Shown here: positions 8,370 to 17,823 of the stretch, in pieces | Layout: every line of letters starts with the position of its first letter | How positions within the stretch are numbered: position 1 is the stretch's first letter | From: Microbacterium paraoxydans | GTDB lineage: Bacteria > Actinomycetota > Actinomycetes > Actinomycetales > Microbacteriaceae | Direction: 5' to 3' | DNA length: 64,000 nt | Assembly: GCF_020524545.1 (NCBI RefSeq) | Contig: NZ_JAIVLG010000009.1 | Span: forward strand, 62,001 to 126,000 | Translations under genes and position numbers: made by a program | Notes under the pieces: model-generated | The model's input: the letters and a program-made list of their open reading frames with translations, nothing else | What the model was told of the DNA's origin: nothing | Databases searched by the model: none

Positions 8370-9416
8370 ATGATGTTTGCACGTAAGCGTGTGACCGCAT
8401 TCGCCGCCCTCGCGGTGGCCGCAGCGGTCGCCCTGTCCGGATGCGCGAGCACCGGCGGGGACGACGGCGGCGACGGCGGCGACGGCGGCAGCGGCGGTGA
8501 CGCCAACCTCGCCGTCACCTTCCTGCCCAAGAACCTCGGAAACCCCTACTTCGACACGTCGAGCAAGGGCGGCAAGGCAGCCGTCGATGAGTTCGGCGGC
8601 ACCTTCGCCGAGGTCGGACCGGCCGAGGCCACCCCCGACGCCCAGGTCAGCTACATCAACACGGCCACGCAGCAGGGCGTCGGAGCCCTCGTCGTCTCGG
8701 CGAACGACCCGAAGGCGATCTGCGACGCGCTGAACGAAGCGCGCGATGCCGGCGTGAAGGTCGTCACCTTCGACTCCGACACCAACCCGGAGTGCCGCGA
8801 CGTCTTCATCAACCAGGCGGATTCCGAGGGCATCGCGAAGGTGCAGGTCGACCAGATCGCGGAGCAGATCGGCGGTGCCGGTGAGATCGCGATCCTCTCG
8901 GCCTCGGCGAACGCGACGAATCAGAACGCGTGGATCGACCTGATGAAGGAGTACCTCGCCAGCGACTACCCCGACATCACTCTCGTCGAGACCGTCTATG
9001 GTGACGACGACGACCAGACGTCGTTCGACAAGACCGCGGCGCTCTTGCAGACCCACCCCGACCTGAAGGGGATCATCTCGCCCACGACGGTCGGCATCGC
9101 CGCGGCGGCCCGCTACCTGTCCACTTCGGACTACAAGGGCAAGGTCTCGCTGACCGGCCTCGGCACCCCGAACCAGATGCGCGAGTACGTCGAAGACGGC
9201 ACCGTCACCTCCTTCGCTCTGTGGAACCCGGAGGACCTGGGCTACCTCGCGGCCTTCGCGGCCCAGGCGCTCATCGAGGGCGACATCACCGGCGAGAAGG
9301 GCGACACTTTCACGGCGGGCGAGCTCGGCGAGTACACGGTCGGAGACGACGGAGTCGTGCTGCTCGGCGACCCGTTCGTGTTCGACGCCGACAACATCGG
9401 CGAGTTCGACTTCTGA
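8370..9416 (+). CDS. rhaS: Rhamnose ABC transporter substrate-binding lipoprotein
   Basis: A 348-residue periplasmic-binding lipoprotein. The N-terminus has a basic start, a hydrophobic stretch and the lipobox LSGC, then an unusual linker rich in Gly and Asp (GGDDGGDGGDGGSGGD). The mature part has the CUT2 receptor features AVTFLPKNLGNPYFDT, ALVVSANDPKAICDALNEA, VKVVTFDSD and GIISPTTVGIAAAARYL. The first of two adjacent ATGs is used; GAAAGGAAAG lies just upstream. The gene is followed by a perfect hairpin, in keeping with higher expression than its neighbours. Confidence 0.93.
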   Translation: MMFARKRVTAFAALAVAAAVALSGCASTGGDDGGDGGDGGSGGDANLAVTFLPKNLGNPYFDTSSKGGKAAVDEFGGTFAEVGPAEATPDAQVSYINTATQQGVGALVVSANDPKAICDALNEARDAGVKVVTFDSDTNPECRDVFINQADSEGIAKVQVDQIAEQIGGAGEIAILSASANATNQNAWIDLMKEYLASDYPDITLVETVYGDDDDQTSFDKTAALLQTHPDLKGIISPTTVGIAAAARYLSTSDYKGKVSLTGLGTPNQMREYVEDGTVTSFALWNPEDLGYLAAFAAQALIEGDITGEKGDTFTAGELGEYTVGDDGVVLLGDPFVFDADNIGEFDF

Positions 9417-9422
9417 GCGAAT

Positions 9423-9459
9423 CGAGCGCCCGGTCGGCAGAGCACCGGCCGGGCGCTCG
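9423..9459 (+). terminator. Intercistronic hairpin after rhaS
   Basis: CGAGCGCCCGG (9423-9433) pairs perfectly with CCGGGCGCTCG (9449-9459) across a 15-base loop, starting 7 bases after the rhaS stop and ending just before the rhaM RBS. It probably acts as a stabiliser or partial terminator, since the catabolic genes continue downstream. Confidence 0.65.
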
Positions 9460-9472
9460 CAGAAAGGTCCCG

Positions 9473-9835
9473 ATGATGCGCGTGTGCGTAAAGCTCCAGG
9501 TGCGGCCCGAGCTTCTGGACGAGTACCGCGAGCGTCACGCGCCCGTGTGGCCGGAGATGCTCGCCGAGATCGCGGCAGCCGGACGGCGCAACTACTCGCT
9601 CTTCCTCGCGCCCGACGGCGAGCTCATCGGATACTACGAGACCGATGACGATGCCGCGGCTCAGGCCTATCTCGCCGCGTCGCCCATCGCCGCCCGTTGG
9701 GAGGCAGAGATGGCTCGCTTCTTCGTCGGTCTCGACGGACGGCCGGACCAGGCCGCCACCATACTTCCCGAGGTGTTCCACCTCGAGGACCAGCTCCCCA
9801 CCTCCGATCTTCACAACGAAAGCAGTACATCGTGA
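9473..9835 (+). CDS. rhaM: L-rhamnose mutarotase
   Basis: A 120-residue dimeric alpha/beta-barrel mutarotase that interconverts alpha- and beta-L-rhamnopyranose so the isomerase receives its preferred anomer. The signature is intact: MRVCVKLQVRPELLDEYRERHAPVWPEM with the catalytic His near residue 22, then RNYSLFL, LIGYYE and WEAEMARFF. The start at 9473 (ATGATG) has AAAGG five bases upstream. The C-terminal tail after FHLED is slightly longer than in E. coli RhaM (104 residues). Its stop overlaps the isomerase start (GTGA). Confidence 0.93.
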   Translation: MMRVCVKLQVRPELLDEYRERHAPVWPEMLAEIAAAGRRNYSLFLAPDGELIGYYETDDDAAAQAYLAASPIAARWEAEMARFFVGLDGRPDQAATILPEVFHLEDQLPTSDLHNESSTS

Positions 9836-10998
9836 GCATCCTCTCCCCTGAAAACCTCGCAGCCCTCGAGAAGCAGGGCATCGAGCTCCCCAGCTGGGCG
9901 TTCGGCAACTCCGGTACCCGGTTCAAGGTGTTCGGCACCCCCGGGACGCCGCGCGACCCCTGGGAGAAGATCGCAGATGCCGCGCAGGTCAATCGCTACA
10001 CGGCGCTCGCCCCCGCGGTCGCGCTGCACATCCCGTGGGACGTGGTCGACTCGTACTCCGACCTGCGCGCGTATGCCGAAGACCTGGGCGTCTCGCTCGG
10101 CACCGTCAACTCCAACACTTTCCAGGACGACGACTACAAGTTCGGGGCCCTGACACACGAGGACGCCGCGATCCGCCGCAAGGCCATCGACCACCACCTG
10201 GCCTGCATCGACGTGATGGATGCGACCGGAAGCCGCGACCTCAAGATCTGGCTCGCCGAGGGGTCGAACTACCCCGGCCAGGCCGATCTGCGCGGACGTC
10301 AGGACCGCCTGAACGACTCGCTTCAGAAGATCTACGACCGTCTGGGCGAGCACCAGCGGCTCGTGCTGGAGTACAAGTTCTTCGAGCCCGCTTTCTACCA
10401 CACCGACGTTCCGGACTGGGGGACCTCGTACGCCCAGGTGAGTGCCCTCGGCGACAAGGCGATGGTGTGCCTCGACACCGGGCACCACGCCCCCGGCACG
10501 AACATCGAGTTCATCGTGATGCAGCTGCTGCGCCTCGGCAAGCTGGGGTCGTTCGACTTCAACTCGCGCTTCTACGCCGACGATGACCTGATCGTGGGCG
10601 CCGCCGACCCGTTCCAGCTGTTCCGCATCCTGTTCGAGGTCGTGCGCGGCGGTGGTCTGAACAACCCCGACGTGGCGTTCATGCTCGACCAGTGCCACAA
10701 CGTCGAAGACAAGATCCCCGGCCAGATCCGCTCGGTGCTCAACGTGCAGGAGATGACTGCCCGCGCGCTGCTCGTCGACCGTGAGGCCTTGTCTGCTGCG
10801 CAGACGGCGGGCGACGTCCTGGCTGCGAACGCCGTGTTCATGGATGCGTTCTACACCGACGTGCGTCCCGCGCTCGCAGAGTGGCGCGAGAGCCGCGGCC
10901 TCGCCGCCGACCCGATGGCCGCCTACCTCGCCTCGGGATACCAGCAGAAGATCGCGGCCGAGCGCGTGGGCGGCGTCCAGGCCGGCTGGGGCGCCTGA
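9832..10998 (+). CDS. rhaI: L-rhamnose isomerase (RhaI type)
   Basis: A 388-residue isomerase of the actinobacterial/Pseudomonas type, which converts L-rhamnose to L-rhamnulose. TIM-barrel motifs include ALHIPWD, LGTVNSNTFQDDDYKFG, IWLAEGSNYPGQ, LEYKFFEPAFYHTD and CLDTGHHAPGTNIE, the last carrying metal-binding acidic and His residues; HNVEDKIPGQIRSVLNVQE closes the barrel. Translation starts at GTG 9832 within the mutarotase stop. The gene is not related to E. coli RhaA over its full length; it belongs to the RhaI group that usually pairs with a fused aldolase/dehydrogenase, as here. Confidence 0.93.
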   Translation: MSILSPENLAALEKQGIELPSWAFGNSGTRFKVFGTPGTPRDPWEKIADAAQVNRYTALAPAVALHIPWDVVDSYSDLRAYAEDLGVSLGTVNSNTFQDDDYKFGALTHEDAAIRRKAIDHHLACIDVMDATGSRDLKIWLAEGSNYPGQADLRGRQDRLNDSLQKIYDRLGEHQRLVLEYKFFEPAFYHTDVPDWGTSYAQVSALGDKAMVCLDTGHHAPGTNIEFIVMQLLRLGKLGSFDFNSRFYADDDLIVGAADPFQLFRILFEVVRGGGLNNPDVAFMLDQCHNVEDKIPGQIRSVLNVQEMTARALLVDREALSAAQTAGDVLAANAVFMDAFYTDVRPALAEWRESRGLAADPMAAYLASGYQQKIAAERVGGVQAGWGA

Positions 10999-11038
10999 GC
11001 GCTCCGTCCTTCGACCCATCGATCAAGGAACGACACAC

Positions 11039-13075
11039 ATGACGAATCCGACCGCCGCCGCCCTCCTCGCGCGGAGCAACCGCTTCGGCGCCGACCCGAA
11101 GAACACGAACTATGCCGGTGGCAACACCTCCGCGAAGGGCACCGAGATCGACCCGGTCACCGGGCAGCCGGTCGAGCTGCTGTGGGTCAAGGGCTCGGGC
11201 GGCGACCTGGGCACCCTCACCGAGAGCGGCCTCGCGGTGCTGCGCCTCGACCGGATGCGTGCGCTCGTCGACGTGTACCCCGGTCTCGAGCGTGAAGACG
11301 AGATGGTGGCCGCGTTCGACTACTGTCTGCACGGCAAGGGGGGAGCCGCCCCCTCGATCGACACCGCCATGCACGGTCTCGTCGACGCCGCGCACGTGGA
11401 CCACCTGCACCCGGACTCCGGCATCGCGATCGCGACGGCGGCCGACGGCGAAGCGCTGACCGGGACGATCTTCGGCGAGAAGGTCGTGTGGGTACCGTGG
11501 CGTCGCCCCGGGTTCCAGCTCGGCCTCGACATCGCCGCGATCAAGGAGGCGAACCCCGAGGCGATCGGATGCATCCTCGGCGGACACGGCATCACGGCCT
11601 GGGGTGACACGTCCGACGAGGCCGAGGCGAACTCGCTGTGGATCATCGACACCGCAGCCTCATATATCGCGGAGAACGGCGCGGCCGATCCGTTCGGGGG
11701 CATCCGCTCCGGTTTCGAAGCTCTGCCCGAGGAAGAGCGCCGTGAACGCGCCGCCGCGCTCGCCGGGACGATCCGGGGCATCGCCTCGACGGACCGTCCG
11801 ATGGTGGGGCATTTCACGGATGCCACGGAGGTGCTCGAGTTCCTCGCATCCGAGAAGGCGCCGTCCCTCGCCGCGCTGGGCACGAGCTGCCCCGACCACT
11901 TCCTGCGCACCAAGGTCAAGCCGTTGATCCTCGATCTGCCGCCGACGGCGTCCGCCGAGGAGCAGATCGCCCGTCTGCATGAGCTCCATGAGCAGTACCG
12001 CGCCGACTACCAGGCGTACTACGATGCGCATGCGACGGCCGAGTCCCCCGCGATCCGCGGTGCCGATCCGCTCATCGTGCTCGTCCCCGGGGTGGGCATG
12101 TTCTCGTACGGGGCGAACAAGCAGACCGCCCGCGTCGCCGGCGAGTTCTACGTCAACGCGATCAATGTGATGCGCGGGGCCGAGGCGCTGTCGACCTACT
12201 CGCCGATCTCGGACGCCGAGAAGTTCCGTATCGAGTACTGGGCGCTGGAAGAGGCCAAGCTGCAGCGGATGCCGAAGCCGAAGTCGCATCAGGGCCGTAT
12301 CGCCTTCGTCACGGGCGCCGCCTCCGGCATCGGAAAGGCCATCGCCACCCGCCTCGCCGCGGAAGGCGCCTGTGTGGTCATCGCCGACCTCGACCTCGCC
12401 AAGGCCCAGGCCGCAGCCGCTGAGCTCGGAGGCACCGACGTCGCGATCGGCGTCGCGGCGAACGTGGCCGACGCCGACGCGATCCAGGCCGCGCTGAACG
12501 ACGCGGTGCTCGCGTTCGGCGGCGTCGACCTCGTCGTCAACAACGCCGGCCTCTCGCTCTCGAAGCCCTTGCTCGAGACCACCGAGAAGGACTGGGATCT
12601 GCAGCACGATGTCATGGCCAAGGGCTCGTTCCTCGTATCGAAGTCTGCCGCGCGCGTGCTCATCGACCAGAAGCTCGGCGGCGACATCGTCTACATCTCG
12701 TCGAAGAACTCCGTCTTCGCCGGCCCGAACAACATCGCGTACTCCGCGACCAAGGCCGACCAGGCCCACCAGGTGCGCCTGCTCGCGGTCGAGCTGGGCG
12801 AGTACGGAATCCGTGTGAACGGGATCAACCCCGACGGCGTCGTGCGAGGCTCCGGCATCTTCGCCTCCGGCTGGGGAGCGAACCGCGCAGCGACCTACGG
12901 CGTCGCCGAAGAGGACCTCGGACAGTTCTACGCGAACCGCACGATCCTCAAGCGCGAGGTCGTGCCCGAGAACGTCGCTGACGCTGTCTACGTGCTCACG
13001 GGGCCGGAGCTCAGCCGCACCACGGGTCTGCACATCCCGGTCGACTCCGGCGTCGCCGCGGCGTTCCTGCGATGA
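11039..13075 (+). CDS. rhaD: Bifunctional rhamnulose-1-phosphate aldolase / L-lactaldehyde dehydrogenase
   Basis: A 678-residue fusion. Residues 1 to about 400 form a class II aldolase/adducin domain with GGNTSAKG and the zinc-site motif HVDHLHPDS near residue 120. From about residue 422 an SDR domain begins (FVTGAASGIGKAIATRLA, NNAGLSLSKP near 500, YSATKADQAHQ near 567). The aldolase splits rhamnulose 1-phosphate into DHAP and L-lactaldehyde; the SDR half is thought to oxidise the lactaldehyde. AAGGA lies about 11 bases before the ATG. The stop overlaps rhaB (ATGA at 13072-13075). Confidence 0.94.
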   Translation: MTNPTAAALLARSNRFGADPKNTNYAGGNTSAKGTEIDPVTGQPVELLWVKGSGGDLGTLTESGLAVLRLDRMRALVDVYPGLEREDEMVAAFDYCLHGKGGAAPSIDTAMHGLVDAAHVDHLHPDSGIAIATAADGEALTGTIFGEKVVWVPWRRPGFQLGLDIAAIKEANPEAIGCILGGHGITAWGDTSDEAEANSLWIIDTAASYIAENGAADPFGGIRSGFEALPEEERRERAAALAGTIRGIASTDRPMVGHFTDATEVLEFLASEKAPSLAALGTSCPDHFLRTKVKPLILDLPPTASAEEQIARLHELHEQYRADYQAYYDAHATAESPAIRGADPLIVLVPGVGMFSYGANKQTARVAGEFYVNAINVMRGAEALSTYSPISDAEKFRIEYWALEEAKLQRMPKPKSHQGRIAFVTGAASGIGKAIATRLAAEGACVVIADLDLAKAQAAAAELGGTDVAIGVAANVADADAIQAALNDAVLAFGGVDLVVNNAGLSLSKPLLETTEKDWDLQHDVMAKGSFLVSKSAARVLIDQKLGGDIVYISSKNSVFAGPNNIAYSATKADQAHQVRLLAVELGEYGIRVNGINPDGVVRGSGIFASGWGANRAATYGVAEEDLGQFYANRTILKREVVPENVADAVYVLTGPELSRTTGLHIPVDSGVAAAFLR

Positions 13076-14478
13076 GCATGCGCGCCGTCGCGGCCGTCGA
13101 CCTCGGCGCGACCAGTGGCCGGGTCATGATCGGCCGCGTAGGCGACGGCAGGCTCGACCTCGAGCTCGTGACACGATTCCCCAACGGCCCCGTCGTGCGG
13201 AGCGACGGACTGCACTGGGACTTCGACGCCCTTTACGAGAACGTGCTCGCAGGCTTGGCGGAGGCCGTGCGCCGAGAGCCTGCGATCGAGAGCATCGGCA
13301 TCGACTCGTGGGCCGTGGACTACGGTCTGATCGCGGGAGGGGAGCTTCTCGCCGAGCCCTTCCACTATCGCGATGAGCGCACGGCGCGCGGCGTGGTCGA
13401 GGTGCACGAGATCATTCCGTTCTCGGAGCTCTACACGCGCAACGGCCTGCAGTTCCTGCCCTTCAACACGCTCTACCAGTATCGGATCGACGAGAGGGTC
13501 GCGGACGCCGACACCGCCCTCCTCATCCCCGACCTGATCGCGTTCCTGCTCACGGGCGTCCGCGCCGCGGAGCGCACGAACGCCTCGACGACCGGGCTGC
13601 TCGGAGTGGACGACGGCGAGTGGGACGTCGAACTCGCGACGTGCATCGGCATCCCGACGCAGATGCTGCCCCCGCTCATCGATCCCGGCACGGTGATCGG
13701 GTCGCTCCGACCCGAGGTCGCCGGGCGGATCGGCAAGGATCTGCCGGTGATTGCGGTGGGTTCGCACGACACGGCATCCGCGGTGGTCGCGGTACCTCTG
13801 GCCTCGCCCTCCGCTGCGTACATCTCGTGCGGCACGTGGGGCCTGGTCGGACTGGAATTGACCGAGCCGGTGTTGACGGAGGCCGCGCGCGAGGCGAACT
13901 TCACCCACGAGCTCGGCGTCGACGGTCGATACCGTTTCCTGCACAACGTCACCGGCTTGTGGCTGCTGAGCGAGAGCGTGCGTGCGTGGGAGGCCGAGGA
14001 CGGCGTGTCGATCGATCTTCCGGAGCTGCTCGCGGCAGCGGCCGCGGTCGCGGAAGAGGTGCCGCTGTTCGATGCGAACGACCCGTCGCTCAATGCTCCC
14101 GGCGACCTGCCGGCGCGCATCGCCGCGCTGATCCAGGCGGCCGGAGCGTCCGTTCCGTCGACTCGCACCGCGTTCGCGCGCAGCATCGTCGAGAGCATCG
14201 CCGTTGCGTTCGCCGACGCCGTTCGCACGGCGTCCACGCTGTCGGGGCGTGAGGTCGACGTGATCTACCTCGTCGGTGGCGGCTCCCTCAACGCGCTGCT
14301 GTGTCAGGCGACGGCCGATCGTTCGGGGCTTCCTGTGCTGGCGGGCCCCGTCGAGGCGACCGCTCTCGGCAACGTGCTCATGCAGGCGCGAGCGCGAGAG
14401 GGCGCGAAGGTCGAGCTGGAAGAGCTGCGCACCCTGGTCGCCGCGACCCATCCGTCCCGTCGGTTCGACCCGAGCTGA
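13072..14478 (+). CDS. rhaB: Rhamnulokinase
   Basis: A 468-residue FGGY-family kinase that phosphorylates L-rhamnulose at C1. The phosphate-1 loop VDLGATSGRVMIG is at the N-terminus, followed by IGIDSWAVDYGLI, NGLQFLPFNTLYQY, SHDTASAVVAVP and the rhamnulokinase hallmark SCGTWGLVGLE; YLVGGGSLNALLCQATAD is the adenosine motif. It completes the operon: uptake, anomer interconversion, isomerisation, phosphorylation, aldol cleavage and aldehyde oxidation are all encoded between 4733 and 14478. It converges on the MmyB-type regulator, with only 56 bases between. Confidence 0.94.
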   Translation: MSMRAVAAVDLGATSGRVMIGRVGDGRLDLELVTRFPNGPVVRSDGLHWDFDALYENVLAGLAEAVRREPAIESIGIDSWAVDYGLIAGGELLAEPFHYRDERTARGVVEVHEIIPFSELYTRNGLQFLPFNTLYQYRIDERVADADTALLIPDLIAFLLTGVRAAERTNASTTGLLGVDDGEWDVELATCIGIPTQMLPPLIDPGTVIGSLRPEVAGRIGKDLPVIAVGSHDTASAVVAVPLASPSAAYISCGTWGLVGLELTEPVLTEAAREANFTHELGVDGRYRFLHNVTGLWLLSESVRAWEAEDGVSIDLPELLAAAAAVAEEVPLFDANDPSLNAPGDLPARIAALIQAAGASVPSTRTAFARSIVESIAVAFADAVRTASTLSGREVDVIYLVGGGSLNALLCQATADRSGLPVLAGPVEATALGNVLMQARAREGAKVELEELRTLVAATHPSRRFDPS

Positions 14479-14534
14479 AGCATCGATCTCGCCGATCTGC
14501 TGTAGCCCTCGGCCGGGAACGGAATCGCCGGGTA

Positions 14535-15437
14535 TCAGTCCATCTGGTGCGCGGCTTCTTCCGTGACGGCGGTCACTGCTGGACGGTTCGACGCGGCCCA
14601 GCTGGCGAGGAGCCGCAGTCGTTCCGCGCTCGGCGATCCCGGTTCGGCGGTGTAGATCATGAGCACGGAACCGGGGTCGGCCGTGATGGCGAGCTCCTCG
14701 TAGGCGAGGATGAGCTCGCCGACGACGGGGTGGTGGAAGCGCTTCGTCCCGGCGCCATGGCTGCGCACGTCGTGGGCTCCCCACAGACGCCGGAAGACGT
14801 CGCTTCTGGTGGACAACTCGCCGACGAGTTCTTGGATGCTCTTGTCGTGGGGGTCGCGCCCCGCTTCGGCGCGCATGATGGCGACGCACATCTCGGCGAA
14901 GAGGTCCCAATCGGGGTAGAACTCGTGCGACGCGGGGTCGAGGAACTGGAAGCGGGCGAGGTTCGGAGTGCGGCCGCCGTCGCCGATGAGGGGCGAGTAG
15001 AACGCTCGCCCCAGTTCGTTGGTGGCCAGGATGTCCTGATGGGTGTTGCGCACGAAGGCGATGCCGTCGGCGATGGAGTCCACGGCCCAGTGCAGACTGG
15101 GTCGCAAGTTCCCTGGCTTCGAGGCCCGACGACGTGGGCGACCAGAGGCGGGGATGCCGTCCGCGGCTCGCGCGAGATCGAACAGGTGAGCGCGTTCGGT
15201 GTCGTCGAGCTGCAACGCACCAGACACGGCGTCGAGGACCGAAGCCGAGGCGCCGGAGATCGCACCACGTTCGAGCTTGGCGTAGTACTCCACGCTCACT
15301 CCGGCCAGCATCGCGACCTCCGCCCGCCGCAAGCCGTCGACCCGCCGGTTCGGACCGGCAGGCAGACCAGCCTGCTCCGGCGAGACCTTGGCGCGACGCG
15401 ACATGAGGAACTCTCGGACCTCTGCTCGATTGTCCAT
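14535..15437 (-). CDS. XRE-type HTH regulator with MmyB-like ligand-binding domain
   Basis: A 300-residue regulator. The N-terminal HTH reads GLPAGPNRRVDGLRRAEVAMLAGVSVEYYAKLERG, the typical opening of this large actinobacterial group, and the MmyB-like PAS-fold domain follows (VDSIADGIAFVRNTHQDILATNELGRAFYSPL, NLARFQFLDP, FHHPVVGELILAYEEL). ATG 15437 was chosen because the reading frame upstream runs into the neighbouring gene. It is divergent from a zinc alcohol dehydrogenase and MFS gene and probably controls them. Family members often repress a neighbouring oxidoreductase or efflux gene; the effector is unknown. Confidence 0.88.
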   Translation of the reverse strand: MDNRAEVREFLMSRRAKVSPEQAGLPAGPNRRVDGLRRAEVAMLAGVSVEYYAKLERGAISGASASVLDAVSGALQLDDTERAHLFDLARAADGIPASGRPRRRASKPGNLRPSLHWAVDSIADGIAFVRNTHQDILATNELGRAFYSPLIGDGGRTPNLARFQFLDPASHEFYPDWDLFAEMCVAIMRAEAGRDPHDKSIQELVGELSTRSDVFRRLWGAHDVRSHGAGTKRFHHPVVGELILAYEELAITADPGSVLMIYTAEPGSPSAERLRLLASWAASNRPAVTAVTEEAAHQMD

Positions 15438-15563
15438 ACCCCGACCATACGTCCGAGCCCGCCCGCGAGGGGTGCCCTCCTGGTACACCTTTCGATAGAG
15501 ACTCCCCCGCGTTCCTGATGCGGCGTTCAATGGTGACAACGCCCTCAGACGAAGGAGATCATC

Positions 15564-16589
15564 ATGCGCGGAGTCGTCATGCACACCCCCGGCGACGTTC
15601 GGGTCGAAGAACGCGAAGACCCCACCATCGTCGATCCGACCGACGCCGTCATCCGGCTCACGGCGACCTGTATCTGCGGTTCGGACCTGTGGCCCTATCG
15701 GGGCGTCGAGCCCGTCGACCACACCGTCATGGGACACGAGTACGTCGGTGTCGTCGAGCAGATCGGCGACGAGGTGAAGAGCCTGAAGGTCGGCGACTTC
15801 GTCGTCGGGTCCTTCGTCATCTCCGACAACACCTGCGAGATCTGCCAGTCCGGATACCCCTCCAAGTGCGTGCACGCCCAGTTCGTGTCGATGGGCATCG
15901 GCACGCAGTCCGAGCTCGCCCGCATTCCCCACGCCGACGGCACGCTGGTCGCGACTCCCGGTCAGCCTGACGCCGACCTCATCCCCTCGCTGCTGGCCGC
16001 ATCCGACGTGCTCGGGACCGGCTGGTTCGCTGCGGTCGCTGCCGAGGTCGGACCGGGCAAGACCGTCGCCGTGGTCGGCGACGGAGCGGTCGGCCTGATG
16101 GGGGTGCTCGCCGCCAAGCAGCTGGGCGCCGAGCGCATCATCGCGATGTCCCGCCACGCGGATCGTCAGGCGCTGGCCCGTGAGTTCGGTGCCACCGACA
16201 TCGTGGAAGAGCGCGGAGAGGCGGGAGCCGCCCGCATCAAGGAGCTCACCGACGGACTCGGCGCTCACAGCGTGATCGAGGCCGTCGGCACTGAGGAGTC
16301 GATGCTCCAGGCCATCCGCTCCACCCGCGGCGGCGGCCACATCGGTTTCGTCGGCGTGGCCCATGAGGGCGTCACCCTCCCGCTCGACGAACTCTTCTTC
16401 GCCGAGGTGCATCTGCACGGCGGTCCCGCACCCGTGCGCCGATTCCTCCCCGAACTCATCGAGAAGATCTGGAACCGTGAGATCGACCCCGGCAAGGTGT
16501 TCGACCTCACCCTCCCGCTCGAGGAGGCGGCCGAGGGCTACCAAGCCATGGACGAACGCCGCGCCATCAAGGTGCTGCTGACTCTCTGA
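15564..16589 (+). CDS. Zinc-dependent alcohol dehydrogenase family protein (MDR)
   Basis: A 341-residue medium-chain dehydrogenase. Catalytic zinc ligands are in CICGSDLWPYRG and GHEYVG; the Rossmann motif is VVGDGAVGLMGVLAAKQLGA; and IEAVGTEESM and the RAIKVLLTL tail are as in the family. In the structural-zinc lobe, SDNTCEICQSGYPSKC keeps three cysteines of C-x2-C-x2-C-x7-C and has Asp at the first position, a known subgroup variant. GAAGGAG precedes the ATG. It probably reduces or oxidises a small aldehyde/alcohol or quinone-like compound. It lies five bases upstream of an MFS gene in the same operon. Confidence 0.9.
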   Translation: MRGVVMHTPGDVRVEEREDPTIVDPTDAVIRLTATCICGSDLWPYRGVEPVDHTVMGHEYVGVVEQIGDEVKSLKVGDFVVGSFVISDNTCEICQSGYPSKCVHAQFVSMGIGTQSELARIPHADGTLVATPGQPDADLIPSLLAASDVLGTGWFAAVAAEVGPGKTVAVVGDGAVGLMGVLAAKQLGAERIIAMSRHADRQALAREFGATDIVEERGEAGAARIKELTDGLGAHSVIEAVGTEESMLQAIRSTRGGGHIGFVGVAHEGVTLPLDELFFAEVHLHGGPAPVRRFLPELIEKIWNREIDPGKVFDLTLPLEEAAEGYQAMDERRAIKVLLTL

Positions 16590-16593
16590 ACCG

Positions 16594-17757
16594 ATGCCGC
16601 TCGTCATCTACGTCCTTGCCGTCGGCACCTTCCTCATGGGCACGACCGAGTTCGTCGTTGCCGGCCTTCTCCCCGAGATGGCCGTTGACTTCGGCACCAC
16701 CGTGGCCCACGTCGGCCTGTCCATCACGGTCTTCGCCGTGGGAATGATCGTCGGCGCGCCCGCGATGGCTCTCATGACACTGCGACTGCCTCGCCGGGTG
16801 ACGCTCGCCTCGGCGCTCGGAGTGTTCGCCATCGGACATGTCGCGGTCGCGCTGACGACGAGCTTCGAACTCCTGCTCGTGGCTCGTTTCCTCACCGCCG
16901 TCGCAACAGGTGCGTTCTGGGCCGTCGGATCCGCCGCCGCTGCTCGCAGCGCTGGACCCGATGCGAGCTCGCGCGCTCTCGGTCTGGTCCTCGGCGGCGG
17001 CATGCTCGCGAACGTCCTCGGCGTTCCCCTCGGCTCCCTCAGCGGACAGCTCATCGGATGGCGCGGAACCTTCGGGGCACTGGCCGTGCTCGCCGCCATC
17101 GCCGCCGTAGGGGTCGCGCGACTCGTCCCGGCCGACACAGCGCCCGCGAAGCGTCCGACCGCTCTCGATGAACTCCGCCTCCTCCGCAACGGACGCCTGT
17201 GGCTCGTGCTCATCACCTGCGCCGTCATCAACGCCGGGGTGCTCTCCGTGTACAGCTACATCGCCCCGCTCATCACCGACAGCGCAGGCCTGCCCGGGGC
17301 GGTCATCCCGTTCGCGCTCATGGCGTTCGGTGTCGGCGCACTCGTCGGCAATGTCGTGGGCGGACGCCTCGGCGACAGGCATCCATACGCGACCTCGTTC
17401 GTCACGGCCGGAGTCACCCTCATCGCGTGCGCAGGCATCTGGGCCTTCTCGTCGCAACCTGTGGTGCTGCTCGTGCTGTTCACGCTTCTGGGACTGGTGG
17501 GACTTTCCGCGAACCCGATCATGGTGTCACTCGCTGTCCGATTCGGCGGGGAGTCGGAGGCGCTGGCTGCGGCGATGCCTACGTCGATCTTCAATCTGGG
17601 GACCGCGCTCGGGACCGGACTCACGAGCGCACTCCTGCTCGGCCCGTGGGGATCCAACGAGCCGGCCATCATCGGAGTCGTCTTCGGAGTCCTGATCTTC
17701 CTTCCGCTCGGCGCGCTTGCCGTCCTCGAACGGTCGAAAGCCCCCATCGCGGTCTGA
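16594..17757 (+). CDS. MFS efflux transporter (Cmx/CmrA or AraJ-like)
   Basis: A 387-residue twelve-helix major facilitator. The start YVLAVGTFLMGTTEFVVAGLLPEMA is the classic opening of the drug:H+ antiporter-1 group that includes chloramphenicol efflux (Cmx/CmrA) and the sugar efflux protein AraJ; GLVLGGGMLANVLGVPLGSLSGQLIGWRGTF is the matching motif C. It is four bases downstream of the dehydrogenase gene and divergent from the MmyB-type regulator, which fits a stress- or drug-responsive detoxification operon. Substrate not determined. Confidence 0.88.
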   Translation: MPLVIYVLAVGTFLMGTTEFVVAGLLPEMAVDFGTTVAHVGLSITVFAVGMIVGAPAMALMTLRLPRRVTLASALGVFAIGHVAVALTTSFELLLVARFLTAVATGAFWAVGSAAAARSAGPDASSRALGLVLGGGMLANVLGVPLGSLSGQLIGWRGTFGALAVLAAIAAVGVARLVPADTAPAKRPTALDELRLLRNGRLWLVLITCAVINAGVLSVYSYIAPLITDSAGLPGAVIPFALMAFGVGALVGNVVGGRLGDRHPYATSFVTAGVTLIACAGIWAFSSQPVVLLVLFTLLGLVGLSANPIMVSLAVRFGGESEALAAAMPTSIFNLGTALGTGLTSALLLGPWGSNEPAIIGVVFGVLIFLPLGALAVLERSKAPIAV

Positions 17758-17823
17758 TTGCGGGGCGCGACCGAGCGGCGCGTCCGCCTCCCGCGACGGC
17801 GCCGGAAGAGGGCGAGGTGCCAG

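Noticed and set aside
9424..9458. Full Rho-independent terminator ending the rhamnose transport genes
   Set aside because: No T-tract, and the mutarotase, isomerase, aldolase and kinase genes follow without another clear promoter.
14535..16607. Long minus-strand reading that would extend the MmyB-type regulator over the alcohol dehydrogenase gene
   Set aside because: The HTH starts at MDNRAEVREFL (15437); the upstream part is antisense to an obvious zinc dehydrogenase.
15564..17757. Alcohol dehydrogenase and MFS genes as part of the rhamnose operon
   Set aside because: A convergent regulator gene separates them from rhaB and they have their own divergent regulator.
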